From: Actinoplanes sp040639655
GTDB lineage: Bacteria > Actinomycetota > Actinomycetes > Mycobacteriales > Micromonosporaceae
Reading direction: 5' to 3'
NCBI RefSeq assembly: GCF_040639655.1
Contig: NZ_JBFAAI010000021.1
Span: 62,001-126,000 of the forward strand
Length of the DNA: 64,000 nucleotides
Positions 8,867 through 18,019 of the stretch are shown in pieces. The notes beneath the pieces are model-generated. The model ran no database searches, was not told where the DNA came from, and was given only the letters and a program-made list of their open reading frames with translations. The position numbers and the translations under genes were made by a program. Position 1 is the stretch's first letter; each line of letters starts with the position of its first letter.

Positions 8867-9814
8867 GTGACGCTGACCATCGGAATCGACGTCGGCGGCA
8901 CCAAGGTCGCCGGTGGCGTGGTCGACGAGCACGGCAACGTGCTGGCGTCGAACCGCCGGCCGACACCGGCGGACGACCCGGCCGGCACCCGGGACACGAT
9001 CGTCGAGGTGGCCGCTGAACTGGTCGCTCAATATCCGCAGGCCACCGCCATCGGGATCGGGGCCGCCGCATGGATCGACGCCACCGGCTCGACCGTGCTC
9101 TTCGCGCCGAACCTGGCCTGGCGGGACGAGCCGCTGCGGGACTACGTCACCAAGGCCATCGGCCTGCCGACCGTGCTGGAGAACGACGCGAACGTCGCAG
9201 CCTGGGCCGAGTTCCGGTTCGGGGTGGCCCGGCACGCCGACTCGATGGTGATGATCACCGTCGGTACCGGCATCGGGGGCGCGATCGTGACCAACGGCGG
9301 CCTGTGGCGTGGCGCCAACGGCATCGCCGCCGAACTCGGCCACATCCAGTCTGTTCCGGACGGGCACCCGTGCGGCTGCGGGCGGCTCGGCTGCCTGGAG
9401 CAGTACGCGAGCGGCAACGCCCTGGTCCGGTTCGGCCGGGCCGGCGCCCGTCAGGAACCGGAGCGGGCCGCTGCGCTGCTCGCTCTGGCCGGTGGTGACC
9501 CCCTGGCCATCACCGGCCGGCAGATCACCGAGGCCGCGCGAGCCGGCGACGGGGTGGCGATGGACGCCTTCGCCCAGGTCGGCTACTGGCTCGGGGTGGC
9601 GCTGGCCGACCTGGCGCAGAGCCTCGACCCGCAGATGATGGTGATCGGCGGCGGTGTGATCGACGCGGGACCGCTGCTGATGGGGCCGATCGAGCGGGCG
9701 TACCGGGATCAGCTGGCCAACCGGAACCGTTTCCCGGTGGCCGAGGTGCACGCCGCCCGGATGGGCAACGCCGCCGGCGTGGCCGGCGCTGCCGACCTCG
9801 CCCGACGCGGCTGA
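8867..9814 (+). CDS. glkA: ROK family glucokinase
   Basis: 315 residues from GTG 8867, with AGGGG upstream. The ATP-binding loop GIDVGGTKVAGG is at the N-terminus, the catalytic Asp sits in ENDANVAAW, and the ROK zinc site CGCGRLGCLE is intact. It phosphorylates glucose to glucose-6-phosphate; in Streptomyces the orthologue also carries catabolite control. The chain lacks the extra domains of ROK repressors, so a kinase is favoured. Confidence 0.9.
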   Translation: MTLTIGIDVGGTKVAGGVVDEHGNVLASNRRPTPADDPAGTRDTIVEVAAELVAQYPQATAIGIGAAAWIDATGSTVLFAPNLAWRDEPLRDYVTKAIGLPTVLENDANVAAWAEFRFGVARHADSMVMITVGTGIGGAIVTNGGLWRGANGIAAELGHIQSVPDGHPCGCGRLGCLEQYASGNALVRFGRAGARQEPERAAALLALAGGDPLAITGRQITEAARAGDGVAMDAFAQVGYWLGVALADLAQSLDPQMMVIGGGVIDAGPLLMGPIERAYRDQLANRNRFPVAEVHAARMGNAAGVAGAADLARRG

Positions 9815-9825
9815 GGCGGCCGGGG

Positions 9826-10503
9826 ATGTCCGGGGTTCCGCTGCGGGTGGTCAGCTACAACGTCCACGGGTTGCGGGACGACCGGGCCGCGCTGACCGGG
9901 CTGATCCGTGACCTGGCCCCGGACGTCCTCGTCGTGCAGGAGGCGCCGCGCCGGTTCCGGTGGCGGCAGAAATGCGCCGCGTTCGCCACCGAGACCGGCC
10001 TGGTGGTGGCCGCCGGCGGGTTGCCGTCGCTGGGCAACCTGCTGCTGGTCAGCCTCCGGGTCCGGATCCGGCGGAGCTGGTGCCTGCGGTACCCGCTGAC
10101 CCCGGGCCGGCACATGCGCGGCGCCGTCTTCGCCGAGGGCGCGGTACGCGGGGCGACGTTCACGGTCTCCGGCTCGCACCTGGCCACCGACCCGGCCGAG
10201 CGGCCCGAGCAGGCCGCCTTCTGGAAGGCCGAGCTGGAGAAGATCGACGGGCCGCTGGTGGTCGCCGCCGACCTCAACGAGGGCCCGGGCGGCGGCGCCT
10301 GGCGTACGGTCGGGGACGGCCTGCTCGGCTCGTCCGACGAACTGCCGACCTTCCCGGCCTCGGTGCCCAGCCGCCGCATCGACGGGCTGTTCGTCACACC
10401 CGGCGTGACCATCGAACGTTACGAGATCGTCTCGACCGATCGGGCACGCGTGGCGAGTGATCATCTACCCATCGTCGCGGACCTTTTGCTCCCTTCCTCC
10501 TAA
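9826..10503 (+). CDS. Endonuclease/exonuclease/phosphatase-fold hydrolase
   Basis: 225 residues. Motifs of the EEP superfamily in order: SYNVHGL, VVQEA (metal-binding Glu), GSHL, ADLNEGP (Asp-x-Asn), and SDHLPIVADL (catalytic Asp-His) near the C-terminus. No signal peptide. The superfamily includes AP endonucleases, sphingomyelinases and inositol phosphatases; the short form and lack of DNA-binding inserts give no clear substrate. Twelve bases downstream of glkA, so probably in the same transcript. Confidence 0.82.
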   Translation: MSGVPLRVVSYNVHGLRDDRAALTGLIRDLAPDVLVVQEAPRRFRWRQKCAAFATETGLVVAAGGLPSLGNLLLVSLRVRIRRSWCLRYPLTPGRHMRGAVFAEGAVRGATFTVSGSHLATDPAERPEQAAFWKAELEKIDGPLVVAADLNEGPGGGAWRTVGDGLLGSSDELPTFPASVPSRRIDGLFVTPGVTIERYEIVSTDRARVASDHLPIVADLLLPSS

Positions 10504-10528
10504 GCGTGCGGTCTGCAAGGATCGCCGG

Positions 10529-11848
10529 GTGCAAGACTCCCCCGACCTCGGCGACCGTGGCGGCGCCGTCTGCGTCGTCGGCGCCGGCGCCAGCGGCCTG
10601 ACCGCCATCAAGAACCTGCGTGAGCAGGGCTTCGCGGTGGACTGCTACGAGCGAGAGACCTCCGTCGGCGGTGCCTGGAACTGGCGCCACGACCGCAGCC
10701 CGGTGTACGCCGGCGCCCACCTCGTCTCGTCACGGCCGCTCACCGAGTTCCCCGACTTCCCGATGCCGGACACCTGGCCCGACTACCCCCACCACAGCCA
10801 GGTCCTGGAGTACCTGGAGCGGTACGCGAAGCACTTCGGGCTCGGCGAGCACATCTGGTACGGCATGGAGGTCACGTCGATCGTGCCGGCCGGCGACGGC
10901 CGCTGGGACGTGACCATCCAGTCGATCGGCGGCGGCACCTCCCGGGTGCAGCGGTACGCCGCCGTGGTGATCGCGAACGGACACAACTGGTCACCGGTCA
11001 CTCCGGAGATCCCGGGCGACTTCGCCGGCCAGGTGATCCACGCGAGCGCCTGCAAGGACCCGGCCCGCATGCGTGGCCGGAAGGTGCTGGTGATCGGCGG
11101 CGGCAACACCGGCTGCGACCTGGCTGTGGAGGCGGCCCAGCACGCCGGCCGGGTCTGGCACTCGACCCGGCGCGGCTACTGGTACTTCCCGAAGTACGTG
11201 GGCAACCGGCCGGCCGACCAGGTCCACCACCGGCGGATGCCGTCCTGGCTGCGCGACCGCCGCCTGCGCCGGACCGCCGCCGACCTGACCCGCTGGGGTG
11301 TCCCCGCACCGGACCACGCGCCGCTGGAGAGCCATCCGATCGTCAACGGCCTGCTGCCGCACTACCTGGGCCACGGCCGGATCGAGGCGGTGCCGGACGT
11401 GACCCGCTACGACGGCACCGCCGTGGAGCTGGCCGGCGGCCGGTGGATCGAGCCGGAACTGGTGATCACCGCGACCGGGTACCGGCCCAATTTCGACTTC
11501 CTCGAGCCGGAGCTGCTCGACATCGACGAGGACGGCCGGCCCGACCTTCACCTGCACGCGTTCGCCCGCAAGCATCCGACGCTCGCCGTGGTCGGCCTGG
11601 TGCAGGCCGCGGCCGGGTTGTTCCCGCTGGCGCACTGGCAGAGCGTCGCGGTGGCCCGCTGGCTGCGGCTGCGGGCCGACGATCCGGACAAGGCCGCCGC
11701 CGTGCAACGGGAGGAGTCGCGGCGCCCGCTGGCGTCCTGGTCCCGGCGCAAGGTGGTGCCGAGCCGCCGGCACTGGTTCGAGGTCGACCACGTCGACTAC
11801 CTGCGGGCCGTGGAGAGCCTGCTGACGAACATGGGGACGGCGAAGTGA
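10529..11848 (+). CDS. Flavin-containing monooxygenase / NAD(P)-binding oxidoreductase
   Basis: 439 residues from GTG 10529. FAD Rossmann motif GAGASG near residue 15; NADP Rossmann motif GGGNTG mid-chain; between them FAGQVIHAS, which fits the FMO fingerprint FxGxxxHxxxY/F with a substitution at the end. A TGYRPN block near the C-terminus is typical of group B monooxygenases. Substrate unknown. Its TGA overlaps the GTG of the following hydrolase-fold gene, implying joint function. Confidence 0.84.
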   Translation: MQDSPDLGDRGGAVCVVGAGASGLTAIKNLREQGFAVDCYERETSVGGAWNWRHDRSPVYAGAHLVSSRPLTEFPDFPMPDTWPDYPHHSQVLEYLERYAKHFGLGEHIWYGMEVTSIVPAGDGRWDVTIQSIGGGTSRVQRYAAVVIANGHNWSPVTPEIPGDFAGQVIHASACKDPARMRGRKVLVIGGGNTGCDLAVEAAQHAGRVWHSTRRGYWYFPKYVGNRPADQVHHRRMPSWLRDRRLRRTAADLTRWGVPAPDHAPLESHPIVNGLLPHYLGHGRIEAVPDVTRYDGTAVELAGGRWIEPELVITATGYRPNFDFLEPELLDIDEDGRPDLHLHAFARKHPTLAVVGLVQAAAGLFPLAHWQSVAVARWLRLRADDPDKAAAVQREESRRPLASWSRRKVVPSRRHWFEVDHVDYLRAVESLLTNMGTAK

Positions 11849-12615
11849 GCGGGATCCTGCGTTTCGAGGACTGGTCCGATCCCGTGCCGCCGGCCGAACG
11901 TGAGGTCGTGTCCCGGCTGCCCGAGGACGACGGCGGCCGTCCGCCGCTGCTGTTCGTGCCCGGCCTGGGGCACGGTGCCTGGGCGTTCGCCGAGCACTGG
12001 CTGGCGCACGCCGCCGGCCGGGGCTTCCCGGCGTACGCCGTCACCCCGCGTCCCGGCGGCGACCTGCGCGCCCAGGCTCACGACGTGGTGCAGGTGGCGG
12101 CGTCGCTGCCCCGTCAGACGGTCCTGATCGGCCACGGGACGGGCGGCCGGGTGGTGGCCCGGGCGCTGGGGCGTTATCCGGCCCGTGCGGCCGTGCTGGT
12201 GGCTCCGCTGCTGGACGGCTGGGCGGCGCTCGGGGCGGCCCTGCGAAGCAATCCCACGGGCACGGTACCGGCGTTGTTCGGCAGGCGGCTCAAGTTCTCC
12301 GCCCGGCAGCTGTTCGGGCCGGAGCTGCCCGCTGAGGAGGCGGCAGCGCACCTGGAGCGGGTCGGCGCCCGCCCGGCCGCCGGCCTGCTGGCTCGCGACG
12401 AGCTGCCGGCGCCGGTCGGCGGGCCGCCCACGCTCGTGGTGGGCAGCCCGGACGACCGGGTGGTGCCGCGGGCGGCCCTGGACCGGGCGGCCGCCCGGTA
12501 CGGCGGTGCACCGCTGCTCTTCCCCGGCATGGGCCACTACCTGATGCTGGAGCCCGGCTGGGCCGAGCCGATCGACGCGATCCTCGACTGGCTGGACAAG
12601 GAGTTACCGCGCTGA
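11845..12615 (+). CDS. Alpha/beta-hydrolase fold protein lacking the nucleophilic serine
   Basis: 256 residues, GTG start inside the GTGA overlap with the monooxygenase. Fold marks: FVPGLGHGAW oxyanion region, then the nucleophile elbow reads GHGTGG instead of GHSxGG, so the usual Ser is Gly. The acidic (GSPDDRVVP) and His (GMGHYLMLEP) positions remain. It may be non-hydrolytic or use another mechanism. Its 3' end overlaps otsA convergently by 12 bases. Confidence 0.82.
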   Translation: MSGILRFEDWSDPVPPAEREVVSRLPEDDGGRPPLLFVPGLGHGAWAFAEHWLAHAAGRGFPAYAVTPRPGGDLRAQAHDVVQVAASLPRQTVLIGHGTGGRVVARALGRYPARAAVLVAPLLDGWAALGAALRSNPTGTVPALFGRRLKFSARQLFGPELPAEEAAAHLERVGARPAAGLLARDELPAPVGGPPTLVVGSPDDRVVPRAALDRAAARYGGAPLLFPGMGHYLMLEPGWAEPIDAILDWLDKELPR

Positions 12616-14064
12616 ACGCTGCCGGGGCGGCCGCCGCCGCGACGGCGGGGCCGTCCGCGGCAGCCGGTCGGCCAGCCGGCCGGTGTGGTCGAGCGCGCTC
12701 AGGTAGGCCCGAGCCCACGCGATGATGTCGTGCTCGGTGATGTGCCGGCGCATCGCCGTCATCCGGGCGGTCAGGTCGCTGCTGTCCGCCTCCATGGCCC
12801 GCAGCAGGGTCTCCTTCAGGCCGTCCACGTCGTGCGGGTTCACCAGGAACGCCTGCGAGAGCTCCGCGGCTGCGCCGGCGAACTCGCTGAGCACCAGTGC
12901 GCCGCTGCCGTCCTCGCGGGCCGCGACGAACTCCTTGGCGACCAGGTTCATCCCGTCCCGCAGCGGGGTCACCACCATGACGTCGGCGGTCTGGTACAAC
13001 GCGGCCAGCTGGGAACGGCCGAACGGCTGGTTCAGGTAGTGGATGGCGGGCTCACCGACCCGGCCGAACTCACCGTTGATCCGGCCCACCTCGCCCTCGA
13101 TCCGGTCGCGCAGGTCCCGGTAGCTCTCCACCCGTTCCCGGCTGGGTACCGCCACCTGGACCATCACGGTGTCGCGCACCTTCACGAAGCCGTCGCGCAG
13201 CAGTTCGCTGTACGCGGTGAGCCGGTGCTCGATGCCTTTGGTCCAGTCGAGGCGGTCGACGCTGAGCAGCACCCGTTTCGGCTGCCCGAGGTTGTGCCGC
13301 AGCTGCTTGGACTGGCTGACGACGTCCGGCCGGGTGGCCAGCGCCTGCATCTCGGTGACGTCGATGGAGACCGGGAACGCCCCGGTGCGTACGGTCCGCC
13401 CGTCGAACGTGATGGTGTTGTCGGCGTTGACCGCCCCGAGCAGCTTCTTGGCGAGCTGTGCGACGTTGTGCGCGGCCTGTTCACGCTGGAAACCGACCAG
13501 GTCGGCACCGAGCATGCCGCGCAGCAGTTCGACCCGGCGGGGGAGTTGCATGTACAGCTCCGGAGGCGGGAACGGCACGTGCATGAAGAAGCCGATCAGC
13601 AGATCCGGCCGCAGCTCGCGGAGCATCCCGGGGACCAGCTGGAGGTGGTAGTCCTGCACCCAGACGGCGGCGCCGGGCTCGGCGACCTCGGCGGCGGCCT
13701 CGGCGAACCGCTGGTTCACCGTCCGGTACGTCTCCCACCAGCCCCGGTCGAACGTCGGCTGCTGCACCGCGTCGTGGTACAGCGGCCAGAGGGTCGAGTT
13801 GGCGAATCCCTCGTAGTACCCGCGCAGCTCGTCCTCGGTCAGCGACACGGGCCGTAGCCGCAGACTGCCGATGTCCGGCAGGGCCGGCGCCGGCCCCACT
13901 CCGCCGGCCCAGCCGACCCAGGTGGCCGGGGTCTGTTCCAGGATCGCGTGCAAGGCGCTGGCCAGGCCGCCGGGGCTGCGGCGCCACTCGCAGGCCCCGT
14001 CCGGAGCGGCGCTGTCATCCAGTGGCAGACGGTTGGCGATGACGACGAGCGAACTCTGACGCAT
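12604..14064 (-). CDS. otsA: Trehalose-6-phosphate synthase (GT20)
   Basis: 486 residues. Transfers glucose from a nucleotide sugar to glucose-6-phosphate. Marks: N-terminal VVIANRLP, the SPGGLASAL loop, QDYHLQLVP, HVPFPP, RLDWTKGIEHR, and the C-terminal TPLRDGMNLVAKEF donor-binding motif. ATG 14064 is preferred because a TAACCT -10 box ends 6 bases upstream. No otsB phosphatase lies next to it. A basic, Pro-rich C-terminal tail follows the catalytic fold. Confidence 0.94.
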   Translation of the reverse strand: MRQSSLVVIANRLPLDDSAAPDGACEWRRSPGGLASALHAILEQTPATWVGWAGGVGPAPALPDIGSLRLRPVSLTEDELRGYYEGFANSTLWPLYHDAVQQPTFDRGWWETYRTVNQRFAEAAAEVAEPGAAVWVQDYHLQLVPGMLRELRPDLLIGFFMHVPFPPPELYMQLPRRVELLRGMLGADLVGFQREQAAHNVAQLAKKLLGAVNADNTITFDGRTVRTGAFPVSIDVTEMQALATRPDVVSQSKQLRHNLGQPKRVLLSVDRLDWTKGIEHRLTAYSELLRDGFVKVRDTVMVQVAVPSRERVESYRDLRDRIEGEVGRINGEFGRVGEPAIHYLNQPFGRSQLAALYQTADVMVVTPLRDGMNLVAKEFVAAREDGSGALVLSEFAGAAAELSQAFLVNPHDVDGLKETLLRAMEADSSDLTARMTAMRRHITEHDIIAWARAYLSALDHTGRLADRLPRTAPPSRRRPPRQRSAR

Positions 14065-14070
14065 CACCGT

Positions 14071-14076
14071 AGGTTA
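14071..14076 (-). promoter_or_regulatory. -10 box of a leaderless promoter for otsA
   Basis: On the minus strand TAACCT ends 6 bases before the ATG at 14064, with no ribosome binding site in the gap. Confidence 0.45.
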
Positions 14077-14098
14077 TCGGTTGGACACCGATGTCTGT

Positions 14099-14896
14099 CT
14101 ATACGACGGCACCGTCGTCGAACTCGTCGTCGTCATCGCCGGAGCGCAGACGCCAGACCAGGGTGCCCGCGCCCCCGATGATCGCCGCGAAGCCCAGCAC
14201 GGTGACCAGGTTGGGGTCGATCGGGAGCAGCTCGGGGAAGAGGAAGAGCACGAAGCCGACCGCGACACCGAGCAGGGCCGTCGCCGCGTACTTCGAGATG
14301 CGCGGCAGCGGCGGTGGCGGGGGAGGGACGTACCGCTCCTCGTCCTCGTCGTCGGCCGGGAGATCGGTGCCGAACGTGTCGAGTCCGTAGAGGATCGACG
14401 GCTCGTCCTTCGGGTCGGTGCGCCGCCGGTTGTGCGGCGTGCCCTCGTCGGTCACCGGGCGGGCCGGTGGTGACGGCGGGCCGGGGTCGTCCTCGGCGGC
14501 CGGCCACGGTGCCGTCCCGGTGTCGACCGTGGTGTGGAAGCCGGCGATGATCTTCGCCCACTCCTCGTCCACCTCGGCCTGTGGTTTCGGCTCGGGCGCC
14601 GGCGCGGCGGGCGGGGTCGGCGGTGCGCCGCCGGTCACCTTCTGCAGGTGCTCCTTGGCGGTCGCCAGATGCGTCCGGTCGACGAACAGCCGATCGATCG
14701 GCCGCGCGGGCAGTGTCGTCGCACGCAGGATCGGGTTGAGATCGGCCGTCGGCTGGAGGTACGCCGCGATCCCACCGGCCGCGAGAACGTCGAGCAGGTG
14801 CTCGCCGATCCGTGGATCCACATCTCCCGCCGCCGCGTAGTCGGCGGCGTCGAGCCCGTTGTCGCGCCGCCCGCGACGGGCGCCACCCGCTGTCAC
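14099..14896 (-). CDS. Membrane protein of unknown function with acidic C-terminus
   Basis: 265 residues from GTG 14896, chosen for AAGGGGG about 10 bases upstream. Residues 1-100 form a soluble domain (DPRIGEHLLDVLAAGGIAAYLQP), followed by a Pro-rich acidic linker (EERYVPPPPPP). Two hydrophobic helices (ALLGVAVGFVLFLFPELLP and VLGFAAIIGGAGTLVW) follow, then an Asp-rich tail. I do not recognise the family for certain. It looks like a membrane-anchored cytoplasmic domain found widely in actinomycetes. Confidence 0.65.
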   Translation of the reverse strand: MTAGGARRGRRDNGLDAADYAAAGDVDPRIGEHLLDVLAAGGIAAYLQPTADLNPILRATTLPARPIDRLFVDRTHLATAKEHLQKVTGGAPPTPPAAPAPEPKPQAEVDEEWAKIIAGFHTTVDTGTAPWPAAEDDPGPPSPPARPVTDEGTPHNRRRTDPKDEPSILYGLDTFGTDLPADDEDEERYVPPPPPPLPRISKYAATALLGVAVGFVLFLFPELLPIDPNLVTVLGFAAIIGGAGTLVWRLRSGDDDDEFDDGAVV

Positions 14897-15038
14897 CGAT
14901 GCACACCCCCTTGCCGACCGTGCCTTGAATGGTGACACGGCAGGCACCCGTTGCGGGAGTGCGTTGTGATGCGCCGTCCCCGCTTCGTACGCTTCCACTG
15001 GCCCCGGACGCACGGTGGCATCCGATGAAAGGACGTCA

Positions 15039-15713
15039 GTGTTCTACTGGCTGCTGAAGTTGGTGGTCCTCGGACCGGTGCTGAGACTGGTCTTCCGTCC
15101 CAAGGTGGAGGGCCTGAACAACGTGCCCAGGTCCGGTCCGGTGATCCTCGCCTGCAACCACCTCTCGTTCTCCGACTCGATCTTCACCCCTCTGATCATG
15201 CGACGGAAAGTGACCTTCGTCGCCAAGGCCGAATACTTCACCGGCAAGGGGATCAAGGGGTGGTTCTCGCGGATGTTCTTCACCGGCGCGGGGACGATCC
15301 CGGTGGACCGTTCGGGTGGAGAGGCGGCCCAGGCGGCTCTGGACACGCTGCTGCGGGTCCTCAAGGAGGGCGGCGTCGCCGGCATCTACCCGGAGGGCAC
15401 CCGCTCGCCGGACGGGCGGCTCTACCGCGGCAAGACCGGGGTGGCCCGGCTGGCTCTGGAGAGCGGCGCCCCGGTGGTCCCGGTGGCGCTGCTGAACACC
15501 GACGAGATCCAGCCGACCGGAACCCTGGTGCCCACCGTGAAGCGGGTGCGCATCCGGATCGGCGAGCCGCTCGACTTCTCCCGTTACGCCGACCAGCGCG
15601 GCGACCGGTTCGTCGAACGCGCCATCACCGACGAGATCATGTACGAGCTGATGGCGCTCTCCGGCCGCGAGTACGTGGACGTCTACGCGTCGACGTTGAA
15701 GACGGCCGCCTAA
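15039..15713 (+). CDS. 1-acyl-sn-glycerol-3-phosphate acyltransferase (PlsC family)
   Basis: 224 residues, GTG 15039 chosen for AAAGGA eight bases upstream; an in-frame GTG at 15015 has no such site. The catalytic NHxxxxD box reads NHLSFSD, followed by the substrate motif YPEGTRSPDG. Hydrophobic N-terminus for membrane association. It transfers an acyl chain in phospholipid or PIM/lipid assembly; the Rv2182c orthologue sits in the same region in mycobacteria. Ends overlap the convergent Crp gene. Confidence 0.9.
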   Translation: MFYWLLKLVVLGPVLRLVFRPKVEGLNNVPRSGPVILACNHLSFSDSIFTPLIMRRKVTFVAKAEYFTGKGIKGWFSRMFFTGAGTIPVDRSGGEAAQAALDTLLRVLKEGGVAGIYPEGTRSPDGRLYRGKTGVARLALESGAPVVPVALLNTDEIQPTGTLVPTVKRVRIRIGEPLDFSRYADQRGDRFVERAITDEIMYELMALSGREYVDVYASTLKTAA

Positions 15714-16399
15714 CCGGTCATCCCGGCGCGGCGTCGCAGGGCCTGCACATCGGTGACGACGATGCGCCGGCCCTCGGTGCGCAGCCAGCCGCGGCTCGCG
15801 AAGGACCCGATCGCCTGGTTGACGCTCTGCCGGGAACCGCCGGCCATCTCGGCGAGCTGGCTCTGGTTGAGCTCGATGGTGATCATCGGCGCCTGGCTCT
15901 CGCCGGAGAGCCGGACCAGTGTCTTGGCGACCCGGCCGGGCAGGTCCAGGAAGACATGATCGGCGTTCTGCTCAGTGAGCCGGCGGATCAGCCCGCCGAC
16001 CGAGCGCATCACCGCGTCGAGGATGCGCGGGTTGGAGTGCACCAGTTCCATGAAGGCGACCCGGGACAGCGACAGCGCCTGCGAGTCCTCGATGGCCTCG
16101 GCCGAGGCGCTGCGGGTGGAGGCGTCCAGGAGGGACACCTCGCCGAGCACGTCGGGCGGGCGGACCACGGTGAGCACGGCGCGCTCGCCGGTCGGCGCGG
16201 TCCGGAAGACGGCGACGGCGCCGCGTTTCATGATGATCAGTGAGTCGCCGGGGTCGTGCTCGACGAAGAGGATCTGACCCTTGCGGTAGTGGCGTGGGAC
16301 GGCTGCGGCTATGACGCGCTGACGTACTTCCGGTTCCAGACCGGCGAACATCTCCACGCCGGTGAGTGCGTCGCCGGGATCCGGCATGCGATGGTCCAC
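15710..16399 (-). CDS. Crp/Fnr family transcriptional regulator
   Basis: 229 residues from GTG 16399 with GGAGGAAG upstream. Cyclic-nucleotide-binding beta-barrel (residues ~15-130, GDSLIIMKRGAVAVF and GEVSLLDASTRSASAEA) and C-terminal winged helix with LNQSQLAEMAGGSRQSVNQAI. The PGRVAKTLVRL hinge matches actinobacterial Crp. The phosphate-binding segment keeps Arg-Ser-Ala, so cAMP binding is plausible. Probably a global regulator. Confidence 0.9.
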   Translation of the reverse strand: MDHRMPDPGDALTGVEMFAGLEPEVRQRVIAAAVPRHYRKGQILFVEHDPGDSLIIMKRGAVAVFRTAPTGERAVLTVVRPPDVLGEVSLLDASTRSASAEAIEDSQALSLSRVAFMELVHSNPRILDAVMRSVGGLIRRLTEQNADHVFLDLPGRVAKTLVRLSGESQAPMITIELNQSQLAEMAGGSRQSVNQAIGSFASRGWLRTEGRRIVVTDVQALRRRAGMTG

Positions 16400-16623
16400 G
16401 GCGCTACTTCCTCCCCCGGTGAGGACACGCCGACGGCCGACGGCGCCGGCCCCACGACGCGAACGATCACTCTTAGCACGAAGCGTGCCTCGAACGCCAT
16501 TTTCAAAACGGACATCGACACTCGCCTCGTACGATCATGTCCCTTAGGTTGCGTTCTGTAAACCGTCAATCTCTCTCAGTCACTGTCGCCCTGTCTGTCC
16601 GTCGTATTGGCGGCATCTGTCGA

Positions 16624-16629
16624 GATAAT
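16624..16629 (+). promoter_or_regulatory. -10 box of a leaderless promoter
   Basis: GATAAT ends 6 bases before GTG 16636, with no Shine-Dalgarno sequence. Confidence 0.45.
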
Positions 16630-16635
16630 CCCGCG

Positions 16636-17490
16636 GTGCCGGATGACGACTTCCTTCGATCGATCCTGTGGGACCAGTGGCACCTCGCCCCGTCCGGGAT
16701 GACCGCGCTGCCGCCGACCGTGATGTCACACGGCTGGGAGTTCACGGCGGGCAGCGAGGTGTACGTGACCCGGCTCGCCGACCTCGGCCTGCGCCAGTCG
16801 GTCGAGGCCGGTCTGGCCGTCGCCAGCCATCTGCGCGGCCGCCGGATCGACGCCGGCGAACCGGTCCGCACCCTGAGCGGCGCGCTGACCGTGGCCACCC
16901 CGCACGGCGTGCTGGCCGTCCTGCGCCGCCTCCCCGGCCGCCGCCTGGACGGCCGGGACCCGGTGGACCAGCAGTGGTGGGGTGAGCGCCTGGGGGCCGT
17001 ACACCGGTGTCTCCAGCACTTCCGGCATCCCGGGCTGCGCCCCTGGCAACTGCTGGAGGCCGACGCCGCGCATCTCGACGCGGAGCCCTGGCTGCGTGAG
17101 ACGGTGACCGCCGCGGTCGCCGCGGCGACCCGGCTCGCCGTGACCGACCGCCTCACCTACGGGGTGCTGCACGGCGACCCGTCGCCGGAGATCTTCGTGC
17201 TGGACGCCTCGACCGGCCGGTCGGGTCTGCTGTTCTGCGGAGCGAGCGGGACCGGCCCCCTCGTCCACGACGTGGCCGCCGCGGTCGCCTACGCCGGTGG
17301 CCCGGAGCACGCCGGTGAGTTCCTGGACGGCTACCTCGCGGCCGGGCCGGTCGGCGGTGACGAACTCGACGCCGCCCTGCCGGTGATGCTGCGGCTGCGC
17401 TGGGCGGTCCAGGCGGTACGGGCGGCCCGGTTCGGGTGTGCCGCGGCACTCGGGACGGCGAGGGAGGCCCTGGGGTCCATGCCCGGGTGA
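16636..17490 (+). CDS. Phosphotransferase-like (APH fold) protein with degenerate active site
   Basis: 284 residues. Fold similarity rests on the VLHGDPSPE loop, an equivalent of the APH HGDxHxxN Brenner motif, followed by GPLVHDVAAAVAYAGG and a helical C-terminus. The Asn of the loop is absent, and the following metal-binding Asp (DW in relatives) is replaced in LLFCGASG. It is therefore probably a pseudokinase or a protein with a repurposed fold. No resistance function should be assumed. Confidence 0.62.
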   Translation: MPDDDFLRSILWDQWHLAPSGMTALPPTVMSHGWEFTAGSEVYVTRLADLGLRQSVEAGLAVASHLRGRRIDAGEPVRTLSGALTVATPHGVLAVLRRLPGRRLDGRDPVDQQWWGERLGAVHRCLQHFRHPGLRPWQLLEADAAHLDAEPWLRETVTAAVAAATRLAVTDRLTYGVLHGDPSPEIFVLDASTGRSGLLFCGASGTGPLVHDVAAAVAYAGGPEHAGEFLDGYLAAGPVGGDELDAALPVMLRLRWAVQAVRAARFGCAAALGTAREALGSMPG

Positions 17491-17524
17491 GAGGTCCTCC
17501 CGGCGATGGGCAAGGATGGACCCG

Positions 17525-18019
17525 ATGCCTTACCGCTATTTTTACGACTGCGAATTCATCGAGGACGGCCGGATCGTCGACCTCGTCTCGATCGGTGTCG
17601 TCGACGAGTTCGGCCGCGAGTTCTATGCGGTCAGCACCGAGTTCGACGACACCCGTGCCGTGCCCTGGGTGCGCCGCAACGTCCTCGACAAGCTCCCCTC
17701 GCCGTCCGACAAGGCATGGCGCAGCCGCGAGCGCATCCGTGACGACCTCTACGAGTTCCTGTCCGAGCCGATCCGTGGCCGGGGTGAGCAGATGGAGCTC
17801 TGGGCGTGGTACGCGGCGTACGACCACGTGGCGCTCGCCCAGCTGTGGGGCGCGATGCCGGCCCTGCCGCGGGAGATCCCGCGTTTCACCAAGGACCTGC
17901 GCCAGCGCTGGGACGATCTGGGCCGACCGCACCTGCCGGAGATGGCAGGCCGCCACGACGCCCTGGTCGACGCCCGGCACAACCTGGCCCGGTGGAACGC
18001 TATGACCGCGAAGGCCTGA
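17525..18019 (+). CDS. RNase AS, polyadenylate-specific 3'-5' exoribonuclease
   Basis: 164 residues. DEDD-fold: D8 and E10 in YDCEFIEDG, the central Asp in AAYDHVALAQLWG, and HDALVDAR near the C-terminus supply the catalytic acids and His. Close in length and motif order to Rv2179c, which degrades adenylate-containing RNA. Lies between lipid genes and regulators, as in mycobacteria. The 3' end overlaps a convergent TetR gene by 20 bases. Confidence 0.88.
   Translation: MPYRYFYDCEFIEDGRIVDLVSIGVVDEFGREFYAVSTEFDDTRAVPWVRRNVLDKLPSPSDKAWRSRERIRDDLYEFLSEPIRGRGEQMELWAWYAAYDHVALAQLWGAMPALPREIPRFTKDLRQRWDDLGRPHLPEMAGRHDALVDARHNLARWNAMTAKA

Noticed and set aside
16636..17490. Aminoglycoside phosphotransferase resistance gene
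   Set aside because: Key active-site residues are missing; the fold is shared by many unrelated kinases.
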